Assembly: GCA_002417975.1 (NCBI GenBank)
Contig: DIDE01000034.1
Location: 1-19,952, forward strand
Length of the DNA: 19,952 bases
From: Eggerthellaceae bacterium UBA5808
GTDB taxonomy: Bacteria; Actinomycetota; Coriobacteriia; Coriobacteriales; Eggerthellaceae
Direction: 5' to 3'
Part shown: in pieces, positions 8,284 through 15,064 of the stretch
Position numbering within the stretch: the stretch's first letter is position 1
Layout: each line of letters opens with the position of its first letter
The notes under the pieces: model-generated
Told to the model about the DNA's origin: nothing
Seen by the model: only the letters and a program-made list of their open reading frames with translations
Databases searched by the model: none
Translations under genes and position numbers: made by a program

Positions 8284-8321
8284 TGTCGTGCCCGCGTCAT
8301 TATGTCGTACCCATGTCATTA
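8284..8321. repeat. 19-bp imperfect direct repeat (two copies)
   Basis: TGTCGTGCCCGCGTCATTA (8284-8302) is followed directly by TGTCGTACCCATGTCATTA (8303-8321); 16 of 19 positions agree. No function is evident. Confidence 0.8.
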
Positions 8322-8360
8322 ATCGGAGCGTTTATCGCGGACGCTCACAATATGGTTCGT

Positions 8361-8412
8361 CGATACCGAATTGCGATACCGAATTGCGATACCGAATTGC
8401 GATACCGAATTG
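8361..8412. repeat. 13-bp x4 perfect tandem repeat
   Basis: Four exact copies of CGATACCGAATTG (8361-8373, 8374-8386, 8387-8399, 8400-8412) end 16 nt past the 3' end of the trehalose gene on the other strand. Perfect identity suggests recent expansion. The unit is unrelated in sequence to the 13-bp repeat at 6764-6802 but has the same period. Confidence 0.97.
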
Positions 8413-8428
8413 CGTGCCGTATGCTCTG

Positions 8429-10663
8429 CTAGTTGGACGGTGTAGTATCATTAACGAGGCTGCTCAGAAGTTTCCGCATATGCTCGACATTTTCTACGGA
8501 GAGGTGCGCGTAGGTCGCGTGATTGCCAACTTTGATCGTTAACGCATTGTCGGGTGCGGCGTGAAACATGCTTTCATCGGTTACGTCATCTCCAGCGACT
8601 AGGATGAAATCGTAGGATTTATCGCGGAACCAACGATGTGCTGCTGCTCCTTTTTCGATTGAAGCTGGCTTGATCTCGATGACTTTATTGCCATCCATAA
8701 TGGTGAGGCCTAGATCATCAACGACACTCGAGAGATCATTCTTGAGCTCGCATACACGGCGATCGGCCAGGTCACGTATGCAGGTGCGATAGTGCCATAC
8801 GAGTGAATAATCCTTTTCTTCCATGCTCGATCCGGGCGTCCGGTCAACGTAGTCTTCAACAATAGGCCTAATACGTTTTTTCCACGAGGCATCCATGGGC
8901 TCGCCAAGAATCCACACGTGTTTTATCTTGTCCCAGAACCAAACACCGTGCTCGGCAACCATGTCAATCGAAAGATCACCAAGCCATGTGCCCAGCGTCT
9001 GTTTATCGCGACCGGATAGAATAACAACGGTAGTATCGTTTTGCTCCGAAAGGCGTTTTAGAAGTGTTATAAGCTTCTTATCAGGCACGACAGAACGGGG
9101 ATCTTTTGAGAACGGCATTAGAGTGCCATCATAATCAAGCAATAAGACCTTCCGATGAGCGTTACGAAATGCCTGTGCAATGGATGTCTGTTTTGCTGCG
9201 TCGATGCGCGCTGTCCCTAAATGTTGTTGCGATTCCTTGACTTGAGAAAGTGCGTGAAGGAACTGATGTGCCCACTTATCAGACGTATAACGTTTAAGGC
9301 GTTTTTGCATAGTCTCATTACGCCTGATCTGCTCATCTTTAGGCATGGTGAGCGCTTTATGAATTGCCTCGACAATGGCGTGCTGGTCAAAAGGATTGAC
9401 AATCAATGCATCGGATAACTCGTGAACAGATCCTGCCATTTCGGATAGTATAAGGACTCCGCTAGTACCATCGTGCGCAGCTAAATATTCCTTGCTGACC
9501 AGGTTCATACCGTCGCGCAATGGAGTGACAAGCATAACATCGCTTGCTCGATAGATTGTGCAAAGCGACTCAAAGGGAATGGACCGATAGTAGTAATCGA
9601 TTGGTTGCCAATCGACGGTTGAAAGCTCTCCGTTGATACGTCCCACCAGTTCATCAATTGAGCGTTTAAGTGCGTGATATGAGGTGACGTTCTCGCGTGA
9701 AGGCACGGTAATGAGCACAAGCGTCACTTTTTCTATCCATTCAGGATAAGCCTTAAGGAATGCTTCAAATGCAAGAAGGCGATCGGGGATGCCTTTTGAA
9801 TAGTCAAGCCTCTCTACTGAGAGCATCACTTTACCTTTAAGCGAACTGTGCTCCCGTCTAAAGGTGCGGATCATCTTTTTTGCAGAGGTACTTCGAACTT
9901 GTCGTGCAAAGCGCTGATAATCGATTCCAAGGGGGAATACGTCGGCCTGCGAAGTCCGATCATTGATAAGGAACGACCCAAAATGATCTTCTCGACCGAG
10001 TACGCGATGGCAACTTGTCAAAAAGTGACGTACATAGTCGTAGGTATGAAATCCAATAAGATCAGCTCCGAGCAGTCCGGATAGGATTTCACTGCGCCAA
10101 GGTAGCTTGCGGAATTCCTCGTAATCGGGGAAGGGAATATGCAGAAAGAATCCTATAGTTGCTGATGGGAACAGGCAACGTAACATGTCGGGCAAAAGCA
10201 TCAGGTGATAGTCTTGAATCCAGATGATATCGCCCGGTTGATAGATGTCTGCGATTGCGTCGCAAAAATGACGATTGACTGCTACGTACGTTTTCCACGT
10301 GTCCTCTTCAAAGTGGGCAAAGTGCGGGAAGTCGTGGAAAAGTGGCCAGATAGTCGAATTAGAAAATCCATCGTAATAGCCTTTTGCTTCGCGCGTGGTG
10401 AGCTCGATAGGTATGCATCGATGTGAGCGCAAAAGATCGTTTGCTTCGTGGATCGTTTTTGCGTCATGACGTTTGTGGTTGGGAAGAAGTGGAATTGCGC
10501 TGTGGTCGTTCCATCCAACCCATAGGCTTGCATCTTGATCATGGAGTGGACCGAGTGCCGAAGCTAACCCTCCTGCACTACGTTCTGCTTTGAGTTTTCC
10601 CTGATCATCGATATACACTTTATAAGGCAGCCGATTTGAAACAATGATAAGCCGCTGATCCAT
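8429..10663 (-). CDS. Bifunctional trehalose-6-phosphate synthase / trehalose-6-phosphate phosphatase (OtsA-OtsB fusion)
   Basis: This 744-aa two-domain enzyme can make trehalose from UDP-glucose (or another NDP-glucose) and glucose-6-phosphate. Residues about 4-475 are a GT20 glycosyltransferase with SNRLP near the start, the donor-loop GGLASAL, DYH at 151-153, R285 and K290 in VERLDYSKGI, and D384-E392 in LRDGMNLVSKEYLA, matching E. coli OtsA R262, K267, D361 and E369. Residues about 505-735 are a HAD phosphatase with LLDYDGTL (nucleophile D510), VILSGRD and GDDVTDESMF. Key residues of both halves are present, so both should work. The ATG at 10663 has AAGAGGT 7 nt upstream; an in-frame GTG at 10672 overlaps that site. 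Trehalose usually serves as a stress protectant. Twin palindromes upstream suggest repressor control. Confidence 0.95.
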   Translation of the reverse strand: MDQRLIIVSNRLPYKVYIDDQGKLKAERSAGGLASALGPLHDQDASLWVGWNDHSAIPLLPNHKRHDAKTIHEANDLLRSHRCIPIELTTREAKGYYDGFSNSTIWPLFHDFPHFAHFEEDTWKTYVAVNRHFCDAIADIYQPGDIIWIQDYHLMLLPDMLRCLFPSATIGFFLHIPFPDYEEFRKLPWRSEILSGLLGADLIGFHTYDYVRHFLTSCHRVLGREDHFGSFLINDRTSQADVFPLGIDYQRFARQVRSTSAKKMIRTFRREHSSLKGKVMLSVERLDYSKGIPDRLLAFEAFLKAYPEWIEKVTLVLITVPSRENVTSYHALKRSIDELVGRINGELSTVDWQPIDYYYRSIPFESLCTIYRASDVMLVTPLRDGMNLVSKEYLAAHDGTSGVLILSEMAGSVHELSDALIVNPFDQHAIVEAIHKALTMPKDEQIRRNETMQKRLKRYTSDKWAHQFLHALSQVKESQQHLGTARIDAAKQTSIAQAFRNAHRKVLLLDYDGTLMPFSKDPRSVVPDKKLITLLKRLSEQNDTTVVILSGRDKQTLGTWLGDLSIDMVAEHGVWFWDKIKHVWILGEPMDASWKKRIRPIVEDYVDRTPGSSMEEKDYSLVWHYRTCIRDLADRRVCELKNDLSSVVDDLGLTIMDGNKVIEIKPASIEKGAAAHRWFRDKSYDFILVAGDDVTDESMFHAAPDNALTIKVGNHATYAHLSVENVEHMRKLLSSLVNDTTPSN

Positions 10664-10686
10664 ACTAAACACCTCTTACTGCTTTT

Positions 10687-10692
10687 AGTATA
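10687..10692 (-). promoter_or_regulatory. -10 element candidate for the trehalose gene
   Basis: Read on the minus strand this is TATACT, 23 nt before the ATG and ahead of the Shine-Dalgarno. A consensus TTGACA occurs at 10719-10724 on the same strand, but 26 nt away, which is too far for a normal spacer, so either the promoter is activator-dependent or the match is fortuitous. Confidence 0.4.
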
Positions 10693-10723
10693 GATTGAAA
10701 AAGGTGTCAGGCTGAATATGTCA

Positions 10724-10767
10724 AACGATCGTTACGCAATCCAAGATTGGACTTTGTAACGATCGTT
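10724..10767. promoter_or_regulatory. Twin palindromes, candidate operators of the trehalose gene
   Basis: The 10-bp perfect palindrome AACGATCGTT occurs twice, at 10724-10733 and 10758-10767, centres 34 bp apart. With flanking bases the two copies also form a 12-bp inverted repeat (AACGATCGTTAC / GTAACGATCGTT), enclosing a smaller CCAA-GA-TTGG. The pair lies about 60-105 bp upstream of the trehalose gene and directly after the end of the neighbouring gene. There is no T run on either side, so a terminator is less likely. The CG-centred, LacI-like symmetry suggests a sugar-responsive repressor; this is inference. Confidence 0.6.
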
Positions 10768-10774
10768 GCAATTA

Positions 10775-11167
10775 CTATTCTTCCGATGGATGGACGTCTT
10801 CCATGAAGGCATCCCAGGTGCTTTGCTTCGTTTTCTTAATGGTGCTAAGTTCTGTGCTCAAATGTTTTTTGTTCTCTGCATTAGAAAGTGTTGCCTTAAA
10901 CGCATGGATCATAATGTCTTTTTCGGGCATTTCGAGTCCAGGGATCACAACCATAAGAGAAACGAGTGGGTAATCCTTGCGTGCACAATAGCTGCTCAGC
11001 ATATCAAGATCGTGAAGATATGAGCGTTTCCAGTTTGGTGCGCCGAGTGCTTTAGCGAGTTCTGGCTCGTCGACGAGCAGCTCTGAAGTTTCTCCTGCTT
11101 TATGATCGCGTGCCCACGTAATCAGGAATTCCGCGATGCTTTTCTGTGTGTCAGTCAGTGTTTCCAT
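10775..11167 (-). CDS. Protein of unknown function (130 aa)
   Basis: I do not recognise this protein. It is a soluble, mostly helical product without signal or membrane segment. It starts METLTDTQKSIAEFLITWARDHKAGE, and its middle part (PNWKRSYLHDLDMLSSYCARKDYPLVSLMVVIP) looks like a small alpha/beta core; a lysine-rich helix and an acidic tail ending DVHPSEE follow. A second in-frame ATG at 11179 would add MGKS; neither start has a strong Shine-Dalgarno, and I prefer 11167 because GGGA lies just before it. It lies between the crcB pair (77-89 nt gap) and the trehalose gene (about 110 nt gap), all on the same strand. Context does not indicate a function, though shared transcription with crcB is possible. 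Confidence 0.75.
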   Translation of the reverse strand: METLTDTQKSIAEFLITWARDHKAGETSELLVDEPELAKALGAPNWKRSYLHDLDMLSSYCARKDYPLVSLMVVIPGLEMPEKDIMIHAFKATLSNAENKKHLSTELSTIKKTKQSTWDAFMEDVHPSEE

Positions 11168-11194
11168 GCTTTTTCCCATCTATTATCTACTGAT

Positions 11195-11234
11195 ATGATA
11201 CCTATCGATAGATTCATATTCAATAAGGTATCAT
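11195..11234. other. 9-bp perfect inverted repeat upstream of the 130-aa gene
   Basis: ATGATACCT (11195-11203) and AGGTATCAT (11226-11234) are inverted copies with a 22-nt AT-rich spacer. The element lies in the short gap between crcB and the 130-aa gene. It has no T tract, so an operator or a weak hairpin is possible. Confidence 0.45.
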
Positions 11235-11256
11235 CGTGTTTGCACCTGCGGTACAT

Positions 11257-11637
11257 TTAACCGATTAACGCAAGTGCTGCATGAGCACATGCGGATGCAA
11301 TACCAAGACTGCCGATGCAGAGGGCATACGACAGAACAAGGTAGAAGCAGCAACGGCGACGTTCGCGATGAACATACAGAGTAACGGCTTCATAGTTCAT
11401 CGTACTCATAGTAGATAGAGCGCCTAAAAATCCCATACATAGGGGAATTGTATAGCATGAATCGAGGGATAATCCCGTTACAATGCCAGCGATTATACAT
11501 GCTGCAATATTGATACTTAGTGTTGGCCAAGGAAATCCCGAAGTAGCATGTGGCTTTAGTTTGTCCGTGCAAAAGCCACGTAGCATCGCACCAAGTGCTC
11601 CGCCGCATCCGATGCAGAAGAGGCAGAAGATACTCAT
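11257..11637 (-). CDS. crcB: Fluoride channel subunit CrcB/Fluc, distal gene of a pair
   Basis: This 126-aa four-helix membrane protein belongs to the Fluc family, which lets F- leave the cell and protects enolase and other enzymes. Family blocks are GCGGALGAMLRG (about 10-21), PTLSINIAACIIAG (about 38-51) and MGFLGALSTMSTM (about 68-80). The last normally reads GGFTTFSTF, where the phenylalanines form the ion-path Phe box; here both are methionine and the first threonine is serine. Paired crcB genes usually encode a heterodimeric channel, in which one subunit can carry a weakened pore face. Its ATG overlaps the stop of the upstream crcB by four bases (ATGA), so the pair is translationally coupled. 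Confidence 0.92.
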   Translation of the reverse strand: MSIFCLFCIGCGGALGAMLRGFCTDKLKPHATSGFPWPTLSINIAACIIAGIVTGLSLDSCYTIPLCMGFLGALSTMSTMNYEAVTLYVHRERRRCCFYLVLSYALCIGSLGIASACAHAALALIG

Positions 11638-12053
11638 TGCTCCTCCTGGCTTGGACGACTGGTAAGACTTTGACGCAGGCGACGCTCGCCCATCAGTCTA
11701 GAAACAAAGTGTCCGATAAATGTTGCTGCAAGGCATGTACATGCAGTTACTGTGCAATAAATGCATCCTTGAAGGATTGCGCCTGTCGCAAACAGCGAAA
11801 GGCATTCGTTCGAAAATGTTGACATGGTGGTGAACGATCCGAGCAATCCTACACCCATACCGCTGATTAAGTTTGAGGGGAGCGTAAGTTGACGACCAAG
11901 AAAGTCGTACGTTATTTCTAGTAAAAAGCAACCGATAACGTTCGCGGTAAGTGTTGCGACAGGGAAATTCGTTTCCGGGATGAGTAGTGACAGGGCAGTA
12001 CGAAGAAGTGCTCCAACGAATCCCATACAGGCGATAAGTATATATTTTTTCAC
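11634..12053 (-). CDS. crcB: Fluoride channel subunit CrcB/Fluc, proximal gene of a pair
   Basis: This 139-aa partner subunit has four predicted membrane helices. It shows MGFVGALLRTALS (about 10-22), ATLTANVIGCFLLE (about 33-46) and VGLLGSFTTMSTFSNE (about 68-83). It keeps TTxSTF better than its partner, with one phenylalanine retained and the other changed to methionine. The C-terminus carries an extra charged cytoplasmic tail (GERRLRQSLTSRPSQEEQ). The start is GTG at 12053, with GGAAAG about 10 nt upstream. I looked for a crcB-motif fluoride riboswitch in the roughly 65 nt upstream and did not see the conserved pattern, so control by fluoride is not evident. Confidence 0.92.
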   Translation of the reverse strand: MKKYILIACMGFVGALLRTALSLLIPETNFPVATLTANVIGCFLLEITYDFLGRQLTLPSNLISGMGVGLLGSFTTMSTFSNECLSLFATGAILQGCIYCTVTACTCLAATFIGHFVSRLMGERRLRQSLTSRPSQEEQ

Positions 12054-12257
12054 GATAGAAAATCTTTCCGACGAGCGATGTACAAAATATACGCGATCAG
12101 AGTGCCATGTTTCTGCGATGCTCGTATATGAGTAGTGGGAACATGAGTGTGCGGCATACTATGGATGCAAACGCACTAACCCGACCTTTGAATATAGGCG
12201 GGAATATGACTACAACGAATCTCGTACAGACGTAGAGGGATTCGTCTGATAGGTAAA

Positions 12258-12333
12258 TGGTGGAGCCTAGGGGGTTCGAACCCCTGACCTCATGGCTGCC
12301 AGCCATGTGCTCTCCCAACTGAGCTAAGGCCCC
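12258..12333 (-). tRNA. tRNA-Ala (anticodon GGC)
   Basis: Read on the minus strand, the sequence folds as a 76-nt tRNA including an encoded CCA. The acceptor stem GGGGCCT pairs with AGGCTCC and contains a G3-U70 wobble, the alanine identity element. The D arm has GCTC/GAGC with AGTTGGGA. The anticodon stem CATGG/CCATG holds loop CTGGCAG, giving anticodon GGC, which reads GCC/GCU alanine codons. The T arm is AGGGG-TTCGAAC-CCCCT. The discriminator base is A. Confidence 0.98.
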
Positions 12334-12346
12334 AAAAAGTGCGAAA

Positions 12347-12377
12347 CTTATATTAACAGACTTCATCGTAGGGTCAA
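12347..12377 (-). promoter_or_regulatory. Promoter of tRNA-Ala
   Basis: On the minus strand TTGACC (12372-12377) is a 5-of-6 -35 box. It is followed by TAATAT (12350-12355, 16-nt spacer) or the overlapping TATAAG (12347-12352, 19-nt spacer). Initiation would fall near 12340, a few bases before the mature tRNA 5' end. Confidence 0.65.
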
Positions 12378-12458
12378 GTCGCCGCTGTAAATAACGGTAT
12401 GCGGGTACGTGTATGGCGTACGTAGTCTATAGGTGAGTACATTTGTATGCACGTTCCT

Positions 12459-12467
12459 TGCTATAAT
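12459..12467 (+). promoter_or_regulatory. Extended -10 promoter of mazG
   Basis: TGCTATAAT is a perfect TATAAT with the TGn extension, 29 nt before the ATG at 12497. No good -35 lies at normal spacing, which is acceptable for an extended -10 promoter. Confidence 0.65.
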
Positions 12468-12496
12468 CGTACAAACATGAGAGAAACGGGTTGTAT

Positions 12497-13423
12497 ATGC
12501 AAACAAATCAATCAACAAACAACGATGCATCTATCGATTTTGATGCGCTTCAAGGGCCAGAACTCCATCCTGTCGAACATTCAGATTTTGCCTATTTTGT
12601 TGCATTGATCGAGGCTCTGCGCGCACCAGGTGGATGCCCGTGGGATCGTGAACAGACGCACATGTCAATCGAAAAGAATATGGTAGAGGAAGCATACGAA
12701 GCTGTTGCTGCTATCGATGAACATGATACTGAACATCTACGCGAGGAACTTGGCGACGTGTTGCTTCAAGTTGTTTTGCAGTCGCAGATTGCGTCGGATG
12801 CTCATGAATTTACGATTGACGATGTTATTAGGGAAGTAAGTCGCAAGATCGTGCGTCGTCATCCCCATGTATTTGGCACGAATGCTGCATGCGATGCTGC
12901 AGGGCTTGATCCTTCGGAGATTTCTAACGCGCAGGATGTTCATGAACTATGGGATCAGATTAAGGCGCAAGAGCGCAAGATTAAAGACGAGCGCCGTGCA
13001 GCAAATATGCGGCTCCAGGGGATTGATTCATCTGTTCCTCGAGGATTGCTTGAAGACGTTCCCAACGGCCAGCCAAGTTTGATGCAAGCGCAAAGTGTTT
13101 CGAAAAAGGCTGCATCTGCAGGGTTCGAATGGGATACCGTCGAAGATGTGTGGGCACAAGTCTACGAGGAAATTGCCGAGTTTGGCGATGCTGATGAAGG
13201 CACCGACGAAGAAATGGAATTTGGGGACATACTATTTTCCCTTGTCAACGTTGGTCGCAAACATCATATCGATGCCGAAAGCGCATTGCGCCGGTCGTGC
13301 GATAAATTCCGTAGTCGGTGGAGCGATATGGAGCGTATTGCTCATGGACAAGGGCGCCGTATAGAAGAATACTCAACTGATGAACTTAACAAATTATGGG
13401 CGCAGGCAAAAGATAACGAATAG
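12497..13423 (+). CDS. mazG: Nucleoside triphosphate pyrophosphohydrolase MazG
   Basis: This 308-aa protein hydrolyses (d)NTPs to monophosphate and pyrophosphate, acting as a house-cleaning enzyme and lowering stress nucleotide levels. The first MazG domain starts at LRAPGGCPWDREQTH and carries the magnesium-binding EExxE...ExxD pattern (E64, E65, E68 in EEAYE; E84, D87 in EELGD). A second MazG domain near residues 205-275 has EEIAEFGDAD and EMEFGDILFSLVN. The two-domain layout matches E. coli MazG, but the protein is about 45 residues longer, with an N-terminal tail and a longer linker. The ATG at 12497 is preferred to the in-frame TTG at 12491. It has its own promoter and terminator, so it appears monocistronic. 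Confidence 0.93.
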   Translation: MQTNQSTNNDASIDFDALQGPELHPVEHSDFAYFVALIEALRAPGGCPWDREQTHMSIEKNMVEEAYEAVAAIDEHDTEHLREELGDVLLQVVLQSQIASDAHEFTIDDVIREVSRKIVRRHPHVFGTNAACDAAGLDPSEISNAQDVHELWDQIKAQERKIKDERRAANMRLQGIDSSVPRGLLEDVPNGQPSLMQAQSVSKKAASAGFEWDTVEDVWAQVYEEIAEFGDADEGTDEEMEFGDILFSLVNVGRKHHIDAESALRRSCDKFRSRWSDMERIAHGQGRRIEEYSTDELNKLWAQAKDNE

Positions 13424-13448
13424 GTGGCACAAGAAATAGACCGCACAA

Positions 13449-13486
13449 AAGCAGCTCGTCGTATGAATGCGGCGAGCTGCTTGAGG
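13449..13486. terminator. Bidirectional intrinsic terminator between mazG and the convergent mrp region
   Basis: AAGCAGCTCG (13449-13458) pairs perfectly with CGAGCTGCTT (13473-13482) around a 14-nt loop. On the minus strand the stem runs into TTTT; on the plus strand it is followed by TTGAGGCTTT. It lies 26 nt after the mazG stop and 79 nt after the end of the minus-strand reading frame at 13561, so it probably serves both directions. Confidence 0.7.
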
Positions 13487-13560
13487 CTTTAGACTATGTA
13501 ATTAAACAGGGTATATGTTGCGATACCTGAGTCCAATCGTACAAAACGTACGTATCTGTA

Positions 13561-13833
13561 TTAGTCCCACGGGTGTGGTTCAAAGAATGGCTCGGGCTCT
13601 GGGCGATCGTGCAAATCAGTATAAGGATCGTATCCATCGTCATCTTCGTTGATCGCACGGATGGGCTGGCGTGGTGCAGGTTTACTTGTAGATGCAGATT
13701 TATCTGCGGATGCATGTATGTGCTTGCTTACAGGGGCAGGCGTAGTTGTCGGCTCAGGTGCGCTAGCATGCTTACCCGCGGCAGCTTGTTTCTTGTCCGT
13801 GCAATGCTGCTCTGCGGCGTTGCTATTGTGCAA
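13561..13833 (-). CDS. Possible acidic, proline-rich small protein or frame-shifted extension of mrp
   Basis: An open frame downstream of mrp, in its +1 frame, runs to a stop at 13561. From a TTG at 13833 it would give 90 aa. The product is low-complexity: an Ala/Pro/Thr/Ser-rich middle (EPTTTPAPVSKHIHAS) and an acidic-aromatic tail (DDDGYDPYTDLHDRPEPEPF) ending in HPWD. The tail does not look like random translation. The start is weak: AGGA lies only four bases before the TTG. The only ATGs in the frame are inside mrp (to 14025), an overlap of over 140 bases. It could be a real small gene, a C-terminal extension reached by frameshifting, or a decayed end of mrp. A strong hairpin at 13831-13877 between mrp and this frame argues against simple read-through. 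Confidence 0.35.
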   Translation of the reverse strand: MHNSNAAEQHCTDKKQAAAGKHASAPEPTTTPAPVSKHIHASADKSASTSKPAPRQPIRAINEDDDGYDPYTDLHDRPEPEPFFEPHPWD

Positions 13834-13877
13834 ACAATCCTGCGAAGAAGTCTGATTGTCATTCGCAGGATTGTTTG
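13831..13877 (-). terminator. Strong hairpin just after mrp, candidate terminator
   Basis: CAAACAATCCTGCGAA (13831-13846) and TTCGCAGGATTGTTTG (13862-13877) are a perfect 16-bp inverted repeat with a 15-nt loop, beginning five bases after the mrp stop. On the mrp strand the distal arm ends ATTGTTTG, a T-rich stretch inside the stem, as in some intrinsic terminators. No free T run follows, so it may also stabilise the mrp mRNA 3' end. Confidence 0.65.
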
Positions 13878-13882
13878 AGGTA

Positions 13883-14788
13883 CTATTTGTCGCTTGAGTC
13901 AGAATTGGTCTTTTCTTCCTCGTGTGTTTCGTCCGTTGTAGCAGCTCGTTCGGGAATGGCAGCGATTCGATCGATAATGACATCAAGAGCACCATTAGCG
14001 TCATACGATTCGATCTTGCCCTCATCGCTTAAGTGAGCAAACTGCGGATCAATAGGGAGCGTTGCATAGGCAGGAATATCGTAGCGATCGGCGACTTCTT
14101 TGCCCTGAGGCTTACCGAATATGTACTGTTTCTTGCCACAATCTGGGCACGTGTAATAAGCCATATTCTCGACAAGACCCAAAACGTCGATTTTCATTTC
14201 GTTAGCAAGATGGACTGCTTTGCCGACAATCATTGCAACGAGCTCTTGCGGTGCAGACACGGTCACGATGCCGTCGATAGGCAGGCATTGGAAGACAGTC
14301 AAAAGTACATCGCTTGTTCCTGGTGGCATATCGACGAACATGTAATCGATATCGCCCCAGTTCACTTCATTAAAGAACTGTTGAATTGCATTTGAGACAA
14401 CAGGACCACGCCATGCAACGGGCATATCGTCTTTAGGAAGCATAAGATTTGTAGAAATAACCTTAATGCCACTCTCGGTTTCGGCAGGGATAATGCCATC
14501 TTTATCGGCGGTTAGTGGATCTTTAAGTCCAAATGCCTTAGGGATGGAAGGTCCAGTGACATCAGCGTCGAGGATAGCAACGCGTTTACCGCGTTTATGC
14601 GCCTCGCTTGCTAAAAGTGACGTAACGAGTGATTTTCCTACGCCGCCTTTTCCAGAGACGACACCAATAACATGGTGGATCTTCGAACGACTATTTGGCT
14701 CGAGCAGGGGACTTGCTTGTGCTCCGGAGCGATCTTCGCATCCAGCGACGCCGCAAGTATTGCAATCATGCGTGCACTCTTCGGCCAT
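13883..14788 (-). CDS. mrp: Mrp/Nbp35-type P-loop iron-sulfur cluster carrier
   Basis: This 301-aa cytosolic protein of the Mrp/ApbC/Nbp35 family binds and transfers [4Fe-4S] clusters to apoproteins and hydrolyses ATP. The deviant Walker A GKGGVGKS is at 46-53, DADVTGPS (74-81) is the switch-like motif, and DMPPGTSD (153-160) follows. The C-terminal cluster-bridging CPDC has C214 and C217. An extra N-terminal cysteine set, C5, C9, C12 and C17 (CTHDCNTCGVAGC), resembles the N-terminal cluster site of Nbp35; simple bacterial Mrp lacks it. There is no DUF59 domain. The C-terminus is a Glu/Ser-rich tail. GAAGG lies 5 nt before the ATG. Substrates here are unknown; in this lineage it may serve IspG, the U32 protein and other Fe-S enzymes (inference). 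Confidence 0.95.
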   Translation of the reverse strand: MAEECTHDCNTCGVAGCEDRSGAQASPLLEPNSRSKIHHVIGVVSGKGGVGKSLVTSLLASEAHKRGKRVAILDADVTGPSIPKAFGLKDPLTADKDGIIPAETESGIKVISTNLMLPKDDMPVAWRGPVVSNAIQQFFNEVNWGDIDYMFVDMPPGTSDVLLTVFQCLPIDGIVTVSAPQELVAMIVGKAVHLANEMKIDVLGLVENMAYYTCPDCGKKQYIFGKPQGKEVADRYDIPAYATLPIDPQFAHLSDEGKIESYDANGALDVIIDRIAAIPERAATTDETHEEEKTNSDSSDK

Positions 14789-14824
14789 GTGCGCCTTCTT
14801 TCATTGAGGGACTTTCAATGCGCG

Positions 14825-14833
14825 ATGATAGCA
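14825..14833 (-). promoter_or_regulatory. Extended -10 promoter candidate of mrp
   Basis: On the minus strand it reads TGCTATCAT, 36 nt before the mrp ATG. The -35 region is weak (TGGATT at about 17 nt). Confidence 0.45.
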
Positions 14834-15064
14834 CAAGAGGGGATAAAATCCATATTTCGCGTATACCGCCCATTGATTGGTTGTAGCGCTTTGGCCGTTC
14901 TGCAGTGCGTCGGAACGTATGCCAACGCCATTATTTACGAATGATATTACTATGCTGTCGATAGTTGTTTGACTGATTGGGGTCATGTTGCCAACAGTGG
15001 CATTTGACTGTTGCATCGCACTGATCTTTCAAAACGGTCTCAAGATACGCCATTAAAGTCAGGG

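Larger units (their letters stand above)
7625..8428. other. Geneless repeat-rich region between convergent genes
   Basis: About 800 nt lie between the ends of the HAD gene (+) and the trehalose gene (-). Short open frames occur on both strands, but none has a ribosome-binding site or a recognisable product, and they mostly run through repeats. The region holds three tandem repeat families: 62-63-bp units at 7884-8163, a 19-bp pair at 8284-8321 and a 13-bp quartet at 8361-8412. A direct repeat GCTGCTTAC occurs at 7642-7650 and 7662-7670. I see no intrinsic terminator with a T run for either gene. Confidence 0.8.

Noticed and set aside
8210..8542. 110-aa plus-strand frame
   Set aside because: It is made largely of the 19-bp and 13-bp repeats, then overlaps the 3' end of the trehalose gene on the other strand.
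10719..10724. TTGACA as -35 of the trehalose promoter
   Set aside because: It is 26 nt from the TATACT -10, too far for a standard spacer; kept only as a note.
12054..12120. Fluoride riboswitch upstream of the crcB pair
   Set aside because: I looked for the conserved crcB-motif pattern on the minus strand and did not see it.
12215..12245. Terminator after tRNA-Ala
   Set aside because: ACGAATC/GATTCGT gives only 7 pairs with a 17-nt loop and no T run on the tRNA strand.
12097..12366. 89-aa minus-strand frame
   Set aside because: It reads through tRNA-Ala; the peptide is a typical tRNA translation artefact.
13573..13878. Plus-strand frames opposite the region after mrp
   Set aside because: No ribosome-binding site and no recognisable product; shadow of the minus-strand frame.
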